Assembly (NCBI GenBank): GCA_002425225.1
Contig: DILV01000018.1
Location: forward strand, 1-41,164
Source: Thiothrix sp. UBA5583
GTDB lineage: Bacteria > Pseudomonadota > Gammaproteobacteria > Thiotrichales > Thiotrichaceae
Direction of reading: 5' to 3'
DNA: 41,164 nucleotides
The position numbers were made by a program, and so were the translations under genes. Positions within the stretch are counted from its first letter, which is position 1; each line of letters begins with the position of its first letter. The notes under the pieces are model-generated. The model did not search any database and was not told the DNA's origin. It saw only the letters and a list, made by a program, of their open reading frames with translations. Shown in pieces: positions 16,874-27,368 of this stretch.

Positions 16874-18016
16874 CTAAAAAAACCGCTTGATGATGGCTTG
16901 GGCTGCACTGTGGCTGGCATTCTGGCGCAATTGCCCGTGCAGTTGTTGAAAATGCTGGAGAATGTACTGCTGCCGTTTCTCGGGCAAGGCAAACATTTGC
17001 TCAATGGCTTGCACCAGATTATCGGGAGTGATCTGTTCCTGAAGCAATTCCGTCACCAATTCCTCGTTGGCAAGGTTATTGGGCAAGGTTACAAAACGTA
17101 CTTTCAGCAGATGGAAGGTGCGGATCAGCCACGCAGTCAGCGGTGCAACCCGGTAAGCAGCCACCATCAGACGGCCTGTCAGCATTCCTTCCAGTACCGC
17201 AGTCCCGGATGCCAACAGAATATGGTCGGCTGCCTGCATCAACAGACGGGATTGCCCATCCAGCACCGTCAGTGCCAATGTGGGAGCGTGTTGCTGGCGA
17301 ATAGTTTCCAGTTGCTGGCGCAAGCGTCCACTGGCAGCGGGGGTCACGAACAACAGATCAGGATATGTTTGTTGCAAACGCACGGCTGCCTGCAAAAAAT
17401 CCGGGGCAAGACGCTGGAGTTCCCCGGCACGGCTACCGGGCAGGATGGCAAGAATCTGGCGACCTTGTGGCAAACCGAGTTGCTGGCGGGCGCTGACCCG
17501 GCAGGCATTGAATTCCACTTCGTCTGCCAGTGGATGCCCGACAAAAGCAGCTTCAATCGCGTGCTTACGGTAAAAATCTACTTCAAACGGAAACAGGGTC
17601 AGCATCAGATCCAGTGTTCCCTGCATCTTGCGCACCCGTTTTTCCCGCCAGGCCCATACGGACGGGCTGACATAATGGGCGGTGTGAATACCCGCAGCGT
17701 GCAGTTTCGCCGCCAGTGGCAGGTTGAAATCCGGTGCATCCACCCCAATGAACAGATCAGGCGGATCGGCTTGCCAGCGCTGCAACAACTGTTTGCGGAT
17801 TGACAGTAATTCCGGCAAATGCCTAAGAACTTCCACCAGTCCCATCACCGACAGTTTTTCCAGCGGAAACAGGCTGACACAACCAGCAGCCTGCATTTCA
17901 GCCCCGGCGATACCTTCAAAACAGATGTCGGGATAATGTTCGCGCAAGGCAAGAATCAGACGTGCTGCCAGCAAATCACCTGACACTTCCCCGGCAATGA
18001 TGGCAACACGCTTCAT
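16874..18016 (-). CDS. lpxB: Lipid-A-disaccharide synthase
   Basis: LpxB is a peripheral membrane GT19 glycosyltransferase. It joins UDP-2,3-diacylglucosamine and lipid X to form the lipid A disaccharide. The 380-residue length matches E. coli LpxB (382). The N-terminus VAIIAGEVSGDLLAARL contains the conserved GExSGD. The middle has SPSVWAWREKRV, and the nucleotide-binding domain starts with ILPGSRAGEL. The C-terminal half contains the conserved LASGTAVLEGML. The ATG at 18016 lies 3 bases after the lpxA stop codon. It is one of the last conserved genes of the lpx cluster. Confidence 0.98.
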   Translation of the reverse strand: MKRVAIIAGEVSGDLLAARLILALREHYPDICFEGIAGAEMQAAGCVSLFPLEKLSVMGLVEVLRHLPELLSIRKQLLQRWQADPPDLFIGVDAPDFNLPLAAKLHAAGIHTAHYVSPSVWAWREKRVRKMQGTLDLMLTLFPFEVDFYRKHAIEAAFVGHPLADEVEFNACRVSARQQLGLPQGRQILAILPGSRAGELQRLAPDFLQAAVRLQQTYPDLLFVTPAASGRLRQQLETIRQQHAPTLALTVLDGQSRLLMQAADHILLASGTAVLEGMLTGRLMVAAYRVAPLTAWLIRTFHLLKVRFVTLPNNLANEELVTELLQEQITPDNLVQAIEQMFALPEKRQQYILQHFQQLHGQLRQNASHSAAQAIIKRFF

Positions 18017-18019
18017 GCG

Positions 18020-18799
18020 TTAACGGATCAGCCCCCGCTGGCTATTGCGGCAGAAATCCAGCAACAAGGTCATGTCGTCATGCCCACCCAGTTCTGCTTC
18101 GATCTTGCTCAAGGCATCCTGGGTGCTCAGGTTTTGACGGTAAAGGATGCGATGGGCTTCGCGGATACGGTGGATAGCTTCAGCACTGAAACCACGCCGT
18201 TTCAAACCTTCCAGATTGACGCTACGCGGCTCGGCAGGCGCACCAGCGACCATCGCATAAGGTGGTACATCCTTGCTGATGGCAGAACCCATGCCGCTAA
18301 ATGCATGTTCGCCGATCACGCAGAACTGGTGAACCAAAGTAAAACCACCCAGGATCACCCAGTCACGGATTTCCACATGCCCCGCTAGGGTTGCACTGTT
18401 GGCAAAAATGGTGTTGTTACCGATGATGCAATCGTGCGCAATATGTACGTAGGCCATGATCCAGTTGTCATCGCCCATTACCGTCTTGCCTTTGTCCTGT
18501 GTCGTGCCCCGATTGAAAGTACAGCATTCGCGGATGACATTGCGATCGCCAATGATGAGTTCGGTAGGTTCACCCCTGAATTTTTTGTCCTGCGGGGCAG
18601 CACCGATGGAGGCAAACTGGAAAATCTGGTTATCTTCCCCGATGCGGGTCGGACCGTCGATCACCACATGTGGCGCAATGCGTGTACCACGCCCGATACT
18701 CACATCTGCGCCAACGATGGTATACGCCCCCACTTCAACATCTGCCGCCAGGCTGGCGGACGGATGGATCACAGCAGTCGGGTGAATCAGGCTGCTCAC
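18020..18799 (-). CDS. lpxA: UDP-N-acetylglucosamine acyltransferase
   Basis: LpxA catalyses the first step of lipid A synthesis, 3-O-acylation of UDP-GlcNAc from acyl-ACP. I place the start at GTG 18799, which overlaps the fabZ stop as GTGA and gives 259 residues beginning SSLIHPTAVIHPSA, in line with the family (262 in E. coli). A longer frame to 18826 would lie inside fabZ. The left-handed beta-helix hexapeptide repeats fill about residues 4-190. The catalytic histidine is H122 in HIAHDCIIGN, equivalent to E. coli H125. VHQFCVIG and DVPPYAMVAG precede the helical C-terminal domain ending RGLIR. Confidence 0.97.
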   Translation of the reverse strand: MSSLIHPTAVIHPSASLAADVEVGAYTIVGADVSIGRGTRIAPHVVIDGPTRIGEDNQIFQFASIGAAPQDKKFRGEPTELIIGDRNVIRECCTFNRGTTQDKGKTVMGDDNWIMAYVHIAHDCIIGNNTIFANSATLAGHVEIRDWVILGGFTLVHQFCVIGEHAFSGMGSAISKDVPPYAMVAGAPAEPRSVNLEGLKRRGFSAEAIHRIREAHRILYRQNLSTQDALSKIEAELGGHDDMTLLLDFCRNSQRGLIR

Positions 18800-19248
18800 G
18801 CTGCGGTCTCTTTCTTGGCAGCACACATCAGCTCAGCCGAAACAGCCAGCTTGCCGCCTACACGCGCCTCAGCATTGAAAACCCACATCATGCCCTTGCG
18901 CTTGAGCAATTCCACATGCAATTCCAGTTGGTCGCCGGGAACAACCGTTTGCTTGAAACGCGCCTTGTCGACTGCGACCAGCATGTACAAGGTATCGGTT
19001 TGCGGCTCTTCACCCATGGTACGGAACCCCAGCAAACCGGTTGCCTGCGCCAGAGCCTCAATGATAAGCACGCCCGGCATGATGGGCAGGTGTGGAAAAT
19101 GCCCGTTGACCCACGGCTCGTTGACCGTGACATTCTTAATCGCCGTCAGTGATTTACCGACCTCGTATGCCACCACCCGATCTACCAGCAAAAACGGATA
19201 ACGGTGTGGCAAGTAATTCCTGATTTGTTCAACGTTCATTGTGCCCAT
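18796..19248 (-). CDS. fabZ: 3-hydroxyacyl-ACP dehydratase FabZ
   Basis: FabZ dehydrates 3-hydroxyacyl-ACP in fatty acid elongation and competes with LpxA and LpxD for the same substrate pool. The hot-dog fold protein has about 150 residues. LPHRYPFLLVDRV is at the N-terminus. The catalytic pair is H50 in NGHFPHLPIMPGV and E64 in IIEALAQATG (numbered from ATG 19248). Three starts are possible: TTG 19257, ATG 19248 and ATG 19239. The AAGGGAG sequence upstream sits too close to the TTG, so ATG 19248 is preferred. The stop overlaps the lpxA GTG start. Confidence 0.96.
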   Translation of the reverse strand: MGTMNVEQIRNYLPHRYPFLLVDRVVAYEVGKSLTAIKNVTVNEPWVNGHFPHLPIMPGVLIIEALAQATGLLGFRTMGEEPQTDTLYMLVAVDKARFKQTVVPGDQLELHVELLKRKGMMWVFNAEARVGGKLAVSAELMCAAKKETAA

Positions 19249-19253
19249 AGTGC

Positions 19254-20297
19254 TCAATTACTCCCTTTGTTTTGTAAATCTGCCAGTTGCTTTTCCAGCT
19301 CGGCAAGGCGACGAGCCAGTTTGTCCAGTTGGTTGAAGCGGGCGACATTTTTACGCCATACGGCATTTTCTATTGCTACCGTACCTGATGAATAAACACC
19401 GGGCTGGGTAATGGAATGGGATACCATGCTAGTACCTGTCACAACCACATGATCCGCAATGCTCAAATGCCCAGCAATCGCACACATGCCAGCAATCTGG
19501 CAATGCTTACCGATTTGCACGCTGCCTGCCACGGCAGTACACGCTGCCATCGCAGTATGTTCGCCAATCTGGACGTTGTGACCAATCTGGATCAGGTTAT
19601 CCAGCTTTACCCCATTGCCAATGACAGTGGAACCCAGCGCAGCCCGGTCAATGGTGGTATTTGCCCCGATTTCCACATCATCACCCACCACCACATTACC
19701 AACTTGCGGAATCTTGTACCACACACCCCGATCCGGCGCAAAACCAAAACCGTCCGCACCCAGCACAGCCCCCGAATGGATAATGCAGCGTTCCCCCAGT
19801 CGAGTATTGTAACCCAGTGTGACGTTGGGGTAGAGACGGGTATGCTCCCCTAGGTGACAGCCATCCCCCAGCACACAGCCTGCACCGATGATGACACCCG
19901 CACCGATTACCGTACCTCCCCCAACACTGACATGCGCACCGATGCTGACACCTTCACCAAGCGTCACTCCTTCACCAAGCACAACACTGGGATGAATGCC
20001 TGCTTCAGGTCGGGGAACTGGGTGTAACAAGTCTGCGATTTTTGCATAAGCCAGATAGGGGTTGGAATTAACCAGACAGTTGCCTGGATACTGAAGCGCC
20101 AAATCAGCAGGCAAGATCAGTGCACCTGCTTGAGATGTTTCCAAATAACGACGATGTTTGCCATCACGAATGAAGCTGATGTCTTGCGCCCCAGCTTTTT
20201 CCACTGCTGCCACCGCAAGGATACAGAAACTGCCATCCCCTTGCAGTTGTGAACCAGTATGTTCTGCCAGTTCACGCAATGGTACGCCTGCTGACAT
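19254..20297 (-). CDS. lpxD: UDP-3-O-(3-hydroxyacyl)glucosamine N-acyltransferase
   Basis: LpxD adds the N-linked 3-hydroxyacyl chain in the third step of lipid A synthesis. The 347-residue protein has the LpxD N-terminal uridine-binding domain (about 1-100). A left-handed beta-helix of hexapeptide repeats (about 101-310) follows, then a C-terminal helix rich in Leu, Glu and Arg (about 315-345). The catalytic histidine is H240 in [10 protein letters not shown], matching E. coli H239. The start at ATG 20297 lies 6 bases after the skp stop codon. Confidence 0.98.
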   Translation of the reverse strand: MSAGVPLRELAEHTGSQLQGDGSFCILAVAAVEKAGAQDISFIRDGKHRRYLETSQAGALILPADLALQYPGNCLVNSNPYLAYAKIADLLHPVPRPEAGIHPSVVLGEGVTLGEGVSIGAHVSVGGGTVIGAGVIIGAGCVLGDGCHLGEHTRLYPNVTLGYNTRLGERCIIHSGAVLGADGFGFAPDRGVWYKIPQVGNVVVGDDVEIGANTTIDRAALGSTVIGNGVKLDNLIQIGHNVQIGEHTAMAACTAVAGSVQIGKHCQIAGMCAIAGHLSIADHVVVTGTSMVSHSITQPGVYSSGTVAIENAVWRKNVARFNQLDKLARRLAELEKQLADLQNKGSN

Positions 20298-20303
20298 CCA
20301 GTG

Positions 20304-20897
20304 TTACTCCTTGGGTTTGGCGTCAGGCGTCACCTGTTCAGCCTGAAATTTCTGTTGCAGATGCTGCATGACCTTGCCGGTAATATCCACCCGGTCACTG
20401 GCAACAATGAAATCACTTTCGCGCAAGACAACATCAATCTGTTCCCTTTCCCGTACATCACCGATAGCCTGCACAATCTGGTTCTGGAGGGTATCAATCG
20501 CAATCTCGCGAGCGTTGCGGACATCTTCGCGGAAATCATCCATGACACGAGCATATGTACGCTGCCGGTCACGTAGTTCGCGCTGTTTTTGCAACTTGTT
20601 CTCTTCCGACAGGGAACCTGACTCAATCTGCGCAGCCAAGCTGTCTTCCAGCTCCTTGATAGCTTTCTGTTCTGTATCCAGAGCTTCTTCGCGTGGCACG
20701 AAATCGGTTTTCAGTTTTTCGTTGGCGGCTTTGGATTGCGGGGAGTTTTCCAGCAACTGGGCGACATTGACGATGGCAATACGGAACGGACGCTCAGCCG
20801 TATCTGAGCTGGCAGGCGACATGGCAAAACACAACAGGGTAAACAAAATGCTTACCCCTGTTTTCAAACCTGTGTTTACTATTGCACGCACGTTCAT
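20304..20897 (-). CDS. skp: OmpH/Skp family periplasmic chaperone
   Basis: Skp holds unfolded outer-membrane proteins in the periplasm and delivers them to the BAM complex. The 197-residue precursor has a signal peptide (about residues 1-30, with a hydrophobic core ending near MSPASS). A beta strand FRIAIVNVAQLLENSPQSKAA opens the mature domain. Long charged alpha-helical tentacles (about 60-150) follow, then a closing strand VLRESDFIVAS. The order bamA-skp-lpxD is the classic arrangement. It lies 6 bases after the bamA stop codon. Confidence 0.95.
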   Translation of the reverse strand: MNVRAIVNTGLKTGVSILFTLLCFAMSPASSDTAERPFRIAIVNVAQLLENSPQSKAANEKLKTDFVPREEALDTEQKAIKELEDSLAAQIESGSLSEENKLQKQRELRDRQRTYARVMDDFREDVRNAREIAIDTLQNQIVQAIGDVREREQIDVVLRESDFIVASDRVDITGKVMQHLQQKFQAEQVTPDAKPKE

Positions 20898-20903
20898 GGC
20901 TGG

Positions 20904-23213
20904 TTAGAACGACGCCCCAATGCTGAATTGCACTTTTTGCTCCTCGTCACCGTCTTTGGCATTCAACGGCTTGGCAACACTGATTTCCAGTGGCCCAATG
21001 GGCGACAGCCACACCGCGCCAACCCCTGCAGAATAGCGGATGGCTTTGTCATTCGTGCCAGAGGTGCTGTCCGAACGGTTGTAGGCATTACCTGCATCCA
21101 CAAACGTGCTCATTTTCAGACCTTTTACATCATCAGCAAAAGGTGCTGGGAACTGCAATTCAGCCGTTGCCGACACCATCGTATCGCCCCCCAAAATCTG
21201 GTCAGAGTGGGTGCTACTGCGTGGAGCTAGGCTGCTTTGGTCGTAACCACGCACAGAACCGATCCCACCCGCGTAATAACGATCGAAGAACGGCACTTCA
21301 GTCGTCTTGCCGGAAGCATTGGCAACCCCTACCCGCCCTTTGGCGACGAAAGTCACGTTGTCAGTGACTTCATGATAGGTTGCGCCCTCATAGCTCAGCT
21401 TCTGGTACTGCAAATCGCTGCCCGGTGCAGCAGCCTGCAAGGAAACGCGATGGCGTTGCCCCTTGTCCGGGAAGATGGAACGGTTACGGGTATCATGTAC
21501 ATAGCTGACTGACACCGGAACCTGATTAAACTTGTTGCCATTGTTGGTAACAAAAGTGGTGATCTCGCCCGCCGGATTGTTACCCAGCACAATCTCCCGC
21601 CGTTCAACACCCGCACCCACATGCACGGAATCATGCTCACTCAAGGGAATGGTGTAATTGACGTTACCGCCGTAACGGTTGGATGCATAGCTGGAAATCT
21701 CTTCTGCTTCCGCATCGTACTTGTTGTAATACACCCCGAAACCACGGCTGATGCCATCGGGCGTGTAATAAGGGTTGGTATAGTTGACGTTGTAATTCTT
21801 GTTGACCTTGCTGTTATCAACGTTGACATCCAGTTGCTTGCCTGTCCCCATGAAGTTGTCCTGGTTCAGGTTCACATTGAACAGCACACCCTGCGACTGG
21901 GAATAGCCTGCCCCAACCCTGAACTGGTTGGAAGAGCGCTCCTTAACAGTCACAATCAGGTCGATCTGGTCTTCTGTACCTGCCACTGGCTCGGCTTCAA
22001 TGCTCGCCTCTTCAACATAAGGCAAACGCTCCAGACGGACTTTGGAGCGCTCCACCTGCTCCTTGGAGAACCAGGAACTTTCCAGTTGGCGCAGTTCACG
22101 GCGGTAAACTTCATCCTTGGTACGGTTGTTGCCACGGATGTCGATACGGCGCACGTAAGTACGCTTGCCAGTATCAATCGACAAAGTAATACCGACCTGC
22201 TTGTTGGCTTCGTCAAACTCAGGCACAGCGTTGATCTTGGTAAACGCATAACCCTGCGAGCCAATCTTACTTTCCAGGTTTTTGCGGGTTTCTTCCAATG
22301 CCTTTTGTGAGAACACCTGACCTTTCTGGATTTTGACCGCCTGTGCCAGTTGCTCCTGCGACAAGCCAGGGTTGCCAGCCACACTCACGTTACTGATGCG
22401 GTATTGCTCACCTTCATGCACACCGATGGTCAGGTAGATGTCCTTTTTGTCCGGCGTCATGGTGACTTCAGTCGAGGTAATCTCAAAATTCAGGAAACCA
22501 CGGTCACGGTAAAATGCATTCAAGGCATCCAAGTCGCCGATCAGCTTTTCCTTGGAATACTTATCGCTACTGCTCAGCAACGGAATGGAAAATGCCCCGC
22601 GCGGACCTGATTCCAGTTGCTTCAGCAACAGAGCCTCAGGGAATGCCTTGTTGCCAATAATCTTGACCTGTTGAATGCGGGTAACATTACCTTCATTGAC
22701 GTTGATGTTGACCGCTACCCGGTTACGCGGCAGAGCCTCCAGGGTTGTGTTGACATCCACCCCATAGTGCCCCATCGCCTGATACTGCTCTTCCAGTTCC
22801 CGCTGGATACCCAGTAAGGCTTCCTTGTCGAGAGTATCGCCCTTGCCAACATTGCGCAGTTTCAGGGCTTCCATCAGTTTTTCGGTTGGAATCTTGCGGT
22901 TGCCCTTGATGTTGATTTCACCAATCGCCGGGCGTTCCACAACCGTAACAACCAGCACGTCGCCCCGCCGCGCCACTTTCACGTCTTCAAACAACCCGGT
23001 CTGGAACAGGGTACGGATGGCTTCACCCGTCTGTTTGTCATCAAATGGCTGCCCCACCCGTGCAGGCAGGTAGTTCAGCACGGTTCCGGCGGGGATACGT
23101 TCCAAACCATTGACTTCAATGTCCCGCACCACAAATGCAGCCGCCCATGCAGTCTGTGTCAAGACCACCAAACAACTCGCAATAGAAATACCCAGCGTGT
23201 GTTTCTTCATCAT
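20904..23213 (-). CDS. bamA: Outer membrane protein assembly factor BamA
   Basis: BamA inserts beta-barrel proteins into the outer membrane. The 769-residue precursor has a signal peptide (about 1-25, ending AWAA). Five POTRA domains span about residues 26-425, the first starting FVVRDIEVNGLERI. A 16-strand beta-barrel (about 430-769) ends in a C-terminal aromatic signature (...FSIGASF). The conserved VRGY motif that plugs the barrel is present as SVRGYDQSS in the sixth loop region. The ATG at 23213 shares a base with the rseP stop codon (TAATG) and has no clear ribosome-binding site, so it probably depends on coupling; ATG 23210 is the alternative start. Confidence 0.98.
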   Translation of the reverse strand: MMKKHTLGISIASCLVVLTQTAWAAAFVVRDIEVNGLERIPAGTVLNYLPARVGQPFDDKQTGEAIRTLFQTGLFEDVKVARRGDVLVVTVVERPAIGEINIKGNRKIPTEKLMEALKLRNVGKGDTLDKEALLGIQRELEEQYQAMGHYGVDVNTTLEALPRNRVAVNINVNEGNVTRIQQVKIIGNKAFPEALLLKQLESGPRGAFSIPLLSSSDKYSKEKLIGDLDALNAFYRDRGFLNFEITSTEVTMTPDKKDIYLTIGVHEGEQYRISNVSVAGNPGLSQEQLAQAVKIQKGQVFSQKALEETRKNLESKIGSQGYAFTKINAVPEFDEANKQVGITLSIDTGKRTYVRRIDIRGNNRTKDEVYRRELRQLESSWFSKEQVERSKVRLERLPYVEEASIEAEPVAGTEDQIDLIVTVKERSSNQFRVGAGYSQSQGVLFNVNLNQDNFMGTGKQLDVNVDNSKVNKNYNVNYTNPYYTPDGISRGFGVYYNKYDAEAEEISSYASNRYGGNVNYTIPLSEHDSVHVGAGVERREIVLGNNPAGEITTFVTNNGNKFNQVPVSVSYVHDTRNRSIFPDKGQRHRVSLQAAAPGSDLQYQKLSYEGATYHEVTDNVTFVAKGRVGVANASGKTTEVPFFDRYYAGGIGSVRGYDQSSLAPRSSTHSDQILGGDTMVSATAELQFPAPFADDVKGLKMSTFVDAGNAYNRSDSTSGTNDKAIRYSAGVGAVWLSPIGPLEISVAKPLNAKDGDEEQKVQFSIGASF

Positions 23214-24589
23214 TAGTTCATCAACCGCATGAAATCGTTATACAAAGCAAGCATCATCAAACAGGCAATGATCGCCATCCCAAGCCGGAATCCAGCAGCC
23301 TCCACGTCTTCTGATACAGGGCTGCCTTTTACCAGTTCAATCAAGTAGTACATCAAATGCCCACCATCCAGCATAGGAATGGGCAACAGGTTCAATACCC
23401 CCAGACTTACACTGACCACCGCCAGAAACCCGAGGTAATAGGTCAAACCGTAAGAAGCCGATACACCTGCAAATTGCGCGATCGTCACCGGCCCACTGAT
23501 ATTCTTCAAGGCAACTTCGCCCGTCAGCATACGCCCCATCAGTTTTAATGTCATGATGGAAGTATCTGCTGTGCGCTCAAAGCCGCTGAGCAAGGCATCG
23601 ACCAAGCCAAATGACTGTTCAAAAAATAGTTTTTCGCGCAAGGAATCTGGCGGCGGCTGAAAAGCAATGCCAACCATCACCCGCTTGTGCTCTGCATCCA
23701 TCTTCGGTACGACCTGAAAATCATGCTCACCATCGGCACGGCGCACCCGCAGGGTAATGGTTTTATCCACCTGGCCTGCTATGTATTGGCTGAGTTGCCC
23801 CGGATTGCGGATAACCAGCCCATCGGCTTGCAGGATTTTATCTCCTGCCAACAAACCTGCTTTTTCAGCCACAGAATCCGGCAATACCTTTTCCAACACC
23901 GCATCAAACGGCGGCGCCCAGGCATTGAAACCCAGCTTATCCATGACATCGCTATCTTCTTCCAGCAAAGCAGCATCCTTCAGTTCCAGCACCCGCTCGG
24001 CATTCACCCCATCCTGGGTTTTAACCCCAACCACCACCCGGTGTTCTGGTGCGGCGAAATAGCCGTCAATCAGGCGCATCGGCATCTCATTCATGCTGGC
24101 GATGGATTTGCCATTGATAGACAACACCAGATCACCCGCCTGAAAACCTGCCTTCTCAGCCGGTTTGCCTGCTTCTGCTTCCACATAAGGATAACGGACA
24201 TCCTGCCCCAGCAAACCGATGGCTGCATACACCGCAATAGCCAACAGGAAATTGGCCAACGGCCCAGCGATGACAATGGCTGCCCGCTTCCAGACTGGCT
24301 GACGATTGAAAGCACGGGGAAGCTCCTGCGCTGGAATGGCGCAACCTTCTTCGCATTCACGTTCATCCAGCATCTTGACATAACCACCAAACGGTAGGGC
24401 TGCCAGCACATATTCCACCTGATCAGCATCGCGTGAAACCCTGCGCCACAACGGTTTGCCGAAGCCAACAGAAAAACGTAAGACCTTGACGCCCAACTTG
24501 CGGGCGACCCAAAAGTGCCCGAATTCGTGCACTGTTACCAGCACACCAATCGTGACAAGAAATGCAGGGATGATAATCAGCAAGCTCAT
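23213..24589 (-). CDS. rseP: RIP metalloprotease RseP (site-2 protease)
   Basis: RseP cleaves anti-sigma factor RseA and remnant signal peptides within the inner membrane. The 458-residue protein has the zinc site H21-E22-x-x-H25 in [14 protein letters not shown] in its first membrane helix. Two PDZ domains lie at about residues 120-300, seen as [18 protein letters not shown] and [18 protein letters not shown]. The second active-site motif is [12 protein letters not shown] near 405. The last membrane helix is at the C-terminus. The start overlaps the dxr stop as ATGA. It sits in the usual dxr-rseP-bamA order. Confidence 0.97.
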   Translation of the reverse strand: MSLLIIIPAFLVTIGVLVTVHEFGHFWVARKLGVKVLRFSVGFGKPLWRRVSRDADQVEYVLAALPFGGYVKMLDERECEEGCAIPAQELPRAFNRQPVWKRAAIVIAGPLANFLLAIAVYAAIGLLGQDVRYPYVEAEAGKPAEKAGFQAGDLVLSINGKSIASMNEMPMRLIDGYFAAPEHRVVVGVKTQDGVNAERVLELKDAALLEEDSDVMDKLGFNAWAPPFDAVLEKVLPDSVAEKAGLLAGDKILQADGLVIRNPGQLSQYIAGQVDKTITLRVRRADGEHDFQVVPKMDAEHKRVMVGIAFQPPPDSLREKLFFEQSFGLVDALLSGFERTADTSIMTLKLMGRMLTGEVALKNISGPVTIAQFAGVSASYGLTYYLGFLAVVSVSLGVLNLLPIPMLDGGHLMYYLIELVKGSPVSEDVEAAGFRLGMAIIACLMMLALYNDFMRLMN

Positions 24590-25767
24590 GATGAATAGGC
24601 TTTCTTGTTTTTTATCCAGGATAGTGACCGGATGCGGCTTTCCTCATCCTGAACGAGAATATCCGCCAGATTCAGCGGCGTTCCCCGCTCAGCCTGACAC
24701 ATGACATCAGCCACCAGCCGGGGAATATCCGTAAAGGCAATGTCCCGTTGAAGAAAGGCTTTCACCGCTTCTTCGTTGGCCGCATTCAAGGCTATGGTGG
24801 CAAACCCACCCAAAGTGTGGGCTTCGTAGGCAAGCGACAAACACGGGAAACGTGCAATATCCGCTCGTTCAAAGTCCAGCCGAGCCGTGGCAAACATATC
24901 CAGCGGTGCAACCCCGGAAGCCAGCCGTTCAGGCCAACCCAAGGCATAAGCAATCGGTGTACGCATGTCCGGGTTGCCCAGTTGAGCCAATACCGAACCA
25001 TCATTATAGGACACCATCGAATGGATGGTACTTTGAGGATGCACCACCACTTCCACCCGCTCCGCAGGCAAGCTAAATAGCCAGCAGGCTTCGATAACTT
25101 CCAACCCCTTGTTCATCAAGGTCGCTGAATCCACGGAAATCTTCTGCCCCATCGACCAGTTCGGGTGGGCAACAGCCTGCGCTGGAGTAACCGTTTGCAA
25201 ATCTGCCGCAGACCAAGTGCGAAAAGGGCCACCCGAGGCAGTCAACAGGATTTTTTCCACCCCATTGCGCCCATCTAACGGCATACACTGGAAAACGGCA
25301 TTGTGTTCACTGTCGATCGGTAACAGCTCTGCACCATGTTCACGCACTGTGTCGATGAACAATTGCCCGGACATGACCAAGGCTTCCTTGTTCGCCAGCA
25401 TGACCCGCTTGCCTGCACGTGCTGCCGCCAAGGTTGGCAACAAGCCTGCTGCACCGACGATAGCTGCCATGACGTAATCTGTCTCGGGGCTGCTGGCAAC
25501 CGCTTCCAGTGCGGCACTGCCTGCCAATACTTCCGTTTCACTGCCTGCTGTGCGCAGGCGCCGCGCCAGCACCTCGGCAGCAGCCGCTTCCACCATCACC
25601 GCATAGCGCGGGCGGAACTGCATACATTGTTCAAACAGGCGCTCAACATTGCTATTGGCGGTCAGGGCGAAAATGTGGAAACGTTCCAGGTGACGGGAGA
25701 GTACATCCAAGGTACTGACACCGATGCTGCCGCTGGAGCCGAGAACCGTAACCGCTTTGGATGTCAT
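24586..25767 (-). CDS. dxr: 1-deoxy-D-xylulose-5-phosphate reductoisomerase
   Basis: Dxr (IspC) makes 2-C-methyl-D-erythritol 4-phosphate, the committed step of the MEP isoprenoid pathway. The protein has 393 residues. The NADPH-binding N-terminus is [16 protein letters not shown]. The metal and substrate motifs include [19 protein letters not shown] and [22 protein letters not shown] choose ATG 25767 because GAGG lies 10 bases upstream; ATG 25776 would sit too close to it. The gene supplies isoprenoid precursors for UppS, encoded two genes upstream. Confidence 0.97.
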   Translation of the reverse strand: MTSKAVTVLGSSGSIGVSTLDVLSRHLERFHIFALTANSNVERLFEQCMQFRPRYAVMVEAAAAEVLARRLRTAGSETEVLAGSAALEAVASSPETDYVMAAIVGAAGLLPTLAAARAGKRVMLANKEALVMSGQLFIDTVREHGAELLPIDSEHNAVFQCMPLDGRNGVEKILLTASGGPFRTWSAADLQTVTPAQAVAHPNWSMGQKISVDSATLMNKGLEVIEACWLFSLPAERVEVVVHPQSTIHSMVSYNDGSVLAQLGNPDMRTPIAYALGWPERLASGVAPLDMFATARLDFERADIARFPCLSLAYEAHTLGGFATIALNAANEEAVKAFLQRDIAFTDIPRLVADVMCQAERGTPLNLADILVQDEESRIRSLSWIKNKKAYSS

Positions 25768-25779
25768 TATGCCCATGCC

Positions 25780-26583
25780 TCAGAGCAGCCACAACAGGCC
25801 GAGAGTAAACAGGGGCGCTGCCGCCAGCATACTATCCACCCGGTCAAGAATGCCGCCGTGCCCCGGTAGGATATGCCCACTGTCTTTTACCCCTGCCTCA
25901 CGTTTCAGCAAACTTTCAAACAAGTCACCAGCCACAGACATCAACACCACGCCCATCGACAGGATCATGAATGCCACTTCCTTGCCTGCTGGCAATTCCA
26001 CCCAGAAAGCACCCAACCATGCCCACAAGGCCGTTGCCAGTACTGCACCCGACAACCCTTCCCTGGTTTTTCCCGGACTCAGGTCAGGTGCCAGTTTGTG
26101 TTTGCCGAACTTGCGCCCAGTGAAATAGGCCGCTGTGTCCGCAAGTGCCACCAGCGCGATCAGATACATCACATAGCGGTAATCCATCGCATGAAGTTTG
26201 AACAGGGCAAACCAGGCAGGCAACAGCACAAAAATACCCATGATGCGCATGGGCAAGGCATGTTTCTTGTAAAAACCGGCATTTTTCGGGTAAATCACCA
26301 AGGCAAACAGAATCGCCGCCCAGATAGGTACGCTGATCCACAAGACCACCTCAGCCGGTAGCGACAGGAAAACCAGCGGAGCGGATGCCAGCAGGATCAT
26401 CATGGTTCCCATCATGCGCTTTTCCGGCAGGTAACACCCGGTCAAACCTGCCCATTCCCATGCGCCCAAGCCAATAATGAACAGCATCGAAAACAGCGCA
26501 AACAGCTCGGTTGGCAAGAAACGAATACCTGCAAACACCAGGAGAATCAATACGATTCCCGTCATGATCCGTTGTTTAAGCAT
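25780..26583 (-). CDS. cdsA: Phosphatidate cytidylyltransferase
   Basis: CdsA makes CDP-diacylglycerol, the precursor of all phospholipids, in the inner membrane. The protein has 267 residues and about eight hydrophobic segments. The C-terminal signature is complete: S-LLKR-GVKD-...-LPGHGGILDRVDS at about residues 212-245, with the Lys, Asp and GHGG-DR residues that bind metal and CTP. The ATG at 26583 overlaps the uppS stop region by 8 bases. Confidence 0.97.
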   Translation of the reverse strand: MLKQRIMTGIVLILLVFAGIRFLPTELFALFSMLFIIGLGAWEWAGLTGCYLPEKRMMGTMMILLASAPLVFLSLPAEVVLWISVPIWAAILFALVIYPKNAGFYKKHALPMRIMGIFVLLPAWFALFKLHAMDYRYVMYLIALVALADTAAYFTGRKFGKHKLAPDLSPGKTREGLSGAVLATALWAWLGAFWVELPAGKEVAFMILSMGVVLMSVAGDLFESLLKREAGVKDSGHILPGHGGILDRVDSMLAAAPLFTLGLLWLL

Positions 26584-27325
26584 GGTTGCCTCCCGTTATT
26601 TGTTCACCGGTCATACCAAAGCGCCGCTGACGGCTGGCGAAATCCGCGAAAGCCTCCCGAAGGCTGCTTTCATCAAACTCTGGCCACAATGTATCCGTGA
26701 AATACAGCTCGGCATACGCAAGCTGCCACATAAGAAAATTACTGATACGCCGTTCGCCACCAGTACGGATGAACAGATCAGGATCAGGTAGCCCCCCAGT
26801 TGATAGCATCGCGCTAAAACTGCTTTCGTCCAGTGATGCCAGATCCCTGCCCTCCGCTACAGCCGTAGTGCAAGCATTGCGTACAGCCTGCAAAATATCC
26901 CAGCGCCCACCATAATTTGCCGCCACCAGCAAATGCATCCCGCTACAACTTGCAGTCAGCCCTTCCACTTGGAGGATTTTGTCCTGCAAACCTGCGGAAA
27001 AACCGGAACGGTCGCCAATAAACTGCAAACGCACGTTATGGCGCAACAAGCCTGCCGATTCACGCTCCAACGCTGTCATGAACAGCGACATCAGACCGCT
27101 GACTTCATCCTCCGGGCGTCTCCAGTTTTCACTACTGAAGGCAAACAGGGTCAGGCATTCAACCCCTGCCTCACTACAGTTCCTGATAACCTTGCGGGCA
27201 GCTTCCACGCCTCGGTGGTGTCCCATCAAACGTGGCAGGAAACGCGCTTTCGCCCAGCGACCATTGCCATCCATAACGATGGCAACATGCCGGGGCACTA
27301 TCTGCTTGGCGGTGTTATTTGTCAT
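26576..27325 (-). CDS. uppS: Di-trans,poly-cis-undecaprenyl-diphosphate synthase
   Basis: UppS extends farnesyl diphosphate to the C55 lipid carrier used for peptidoglycan and O-antigen. I choose ATG 27325, preceded by GGGAA, which gives 249 residues; the frame open to 27361 has no better start. The catalytic aspartate is D19 in HVAIVMDGNGRWAK. The substrate-binding motif HHRGVEAARKV, the FAFSSENWRRP motif and the C-terminal LFIRTGGERRISNFLMWQ are all present. It lies between frr and cdsA in the standard order. Confidence 0.97.
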   Translation of the reverse strand: MTNNTAKQIVPRHVAIVMDGNGRWAKARFLPRLMGHHRGVEAARKVIRNCSEAGVECLTLFAFSSENWRRPEDEVSGLMSLFMTALERESAGLLRHNVRLQFIGDRSGFSAGLQDKILQVEGLTASCSGMHLLVAANYGGRWDILQAVRNACTTAVAEGRDLASLDESSFSAMLSTGGLPDPDLFIRTGGERRISNFLMWQLAYAELYFTDTLWPEFDESSLREAFADFASRQRRFGMTGEQITGGNHA

Positions 27326-27368
27326 GTATTCCCGTTTTGGCCACACAACATAGGTAGCCAAACATCTG

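Noticed and set aside
18800-18826. Longer LpxA start at 18826
   Set aside because: The extra residues have no counterpart in LpxA proteins. The GTG at 18799 gives the expected length and a GTGA overlap with fabZ.
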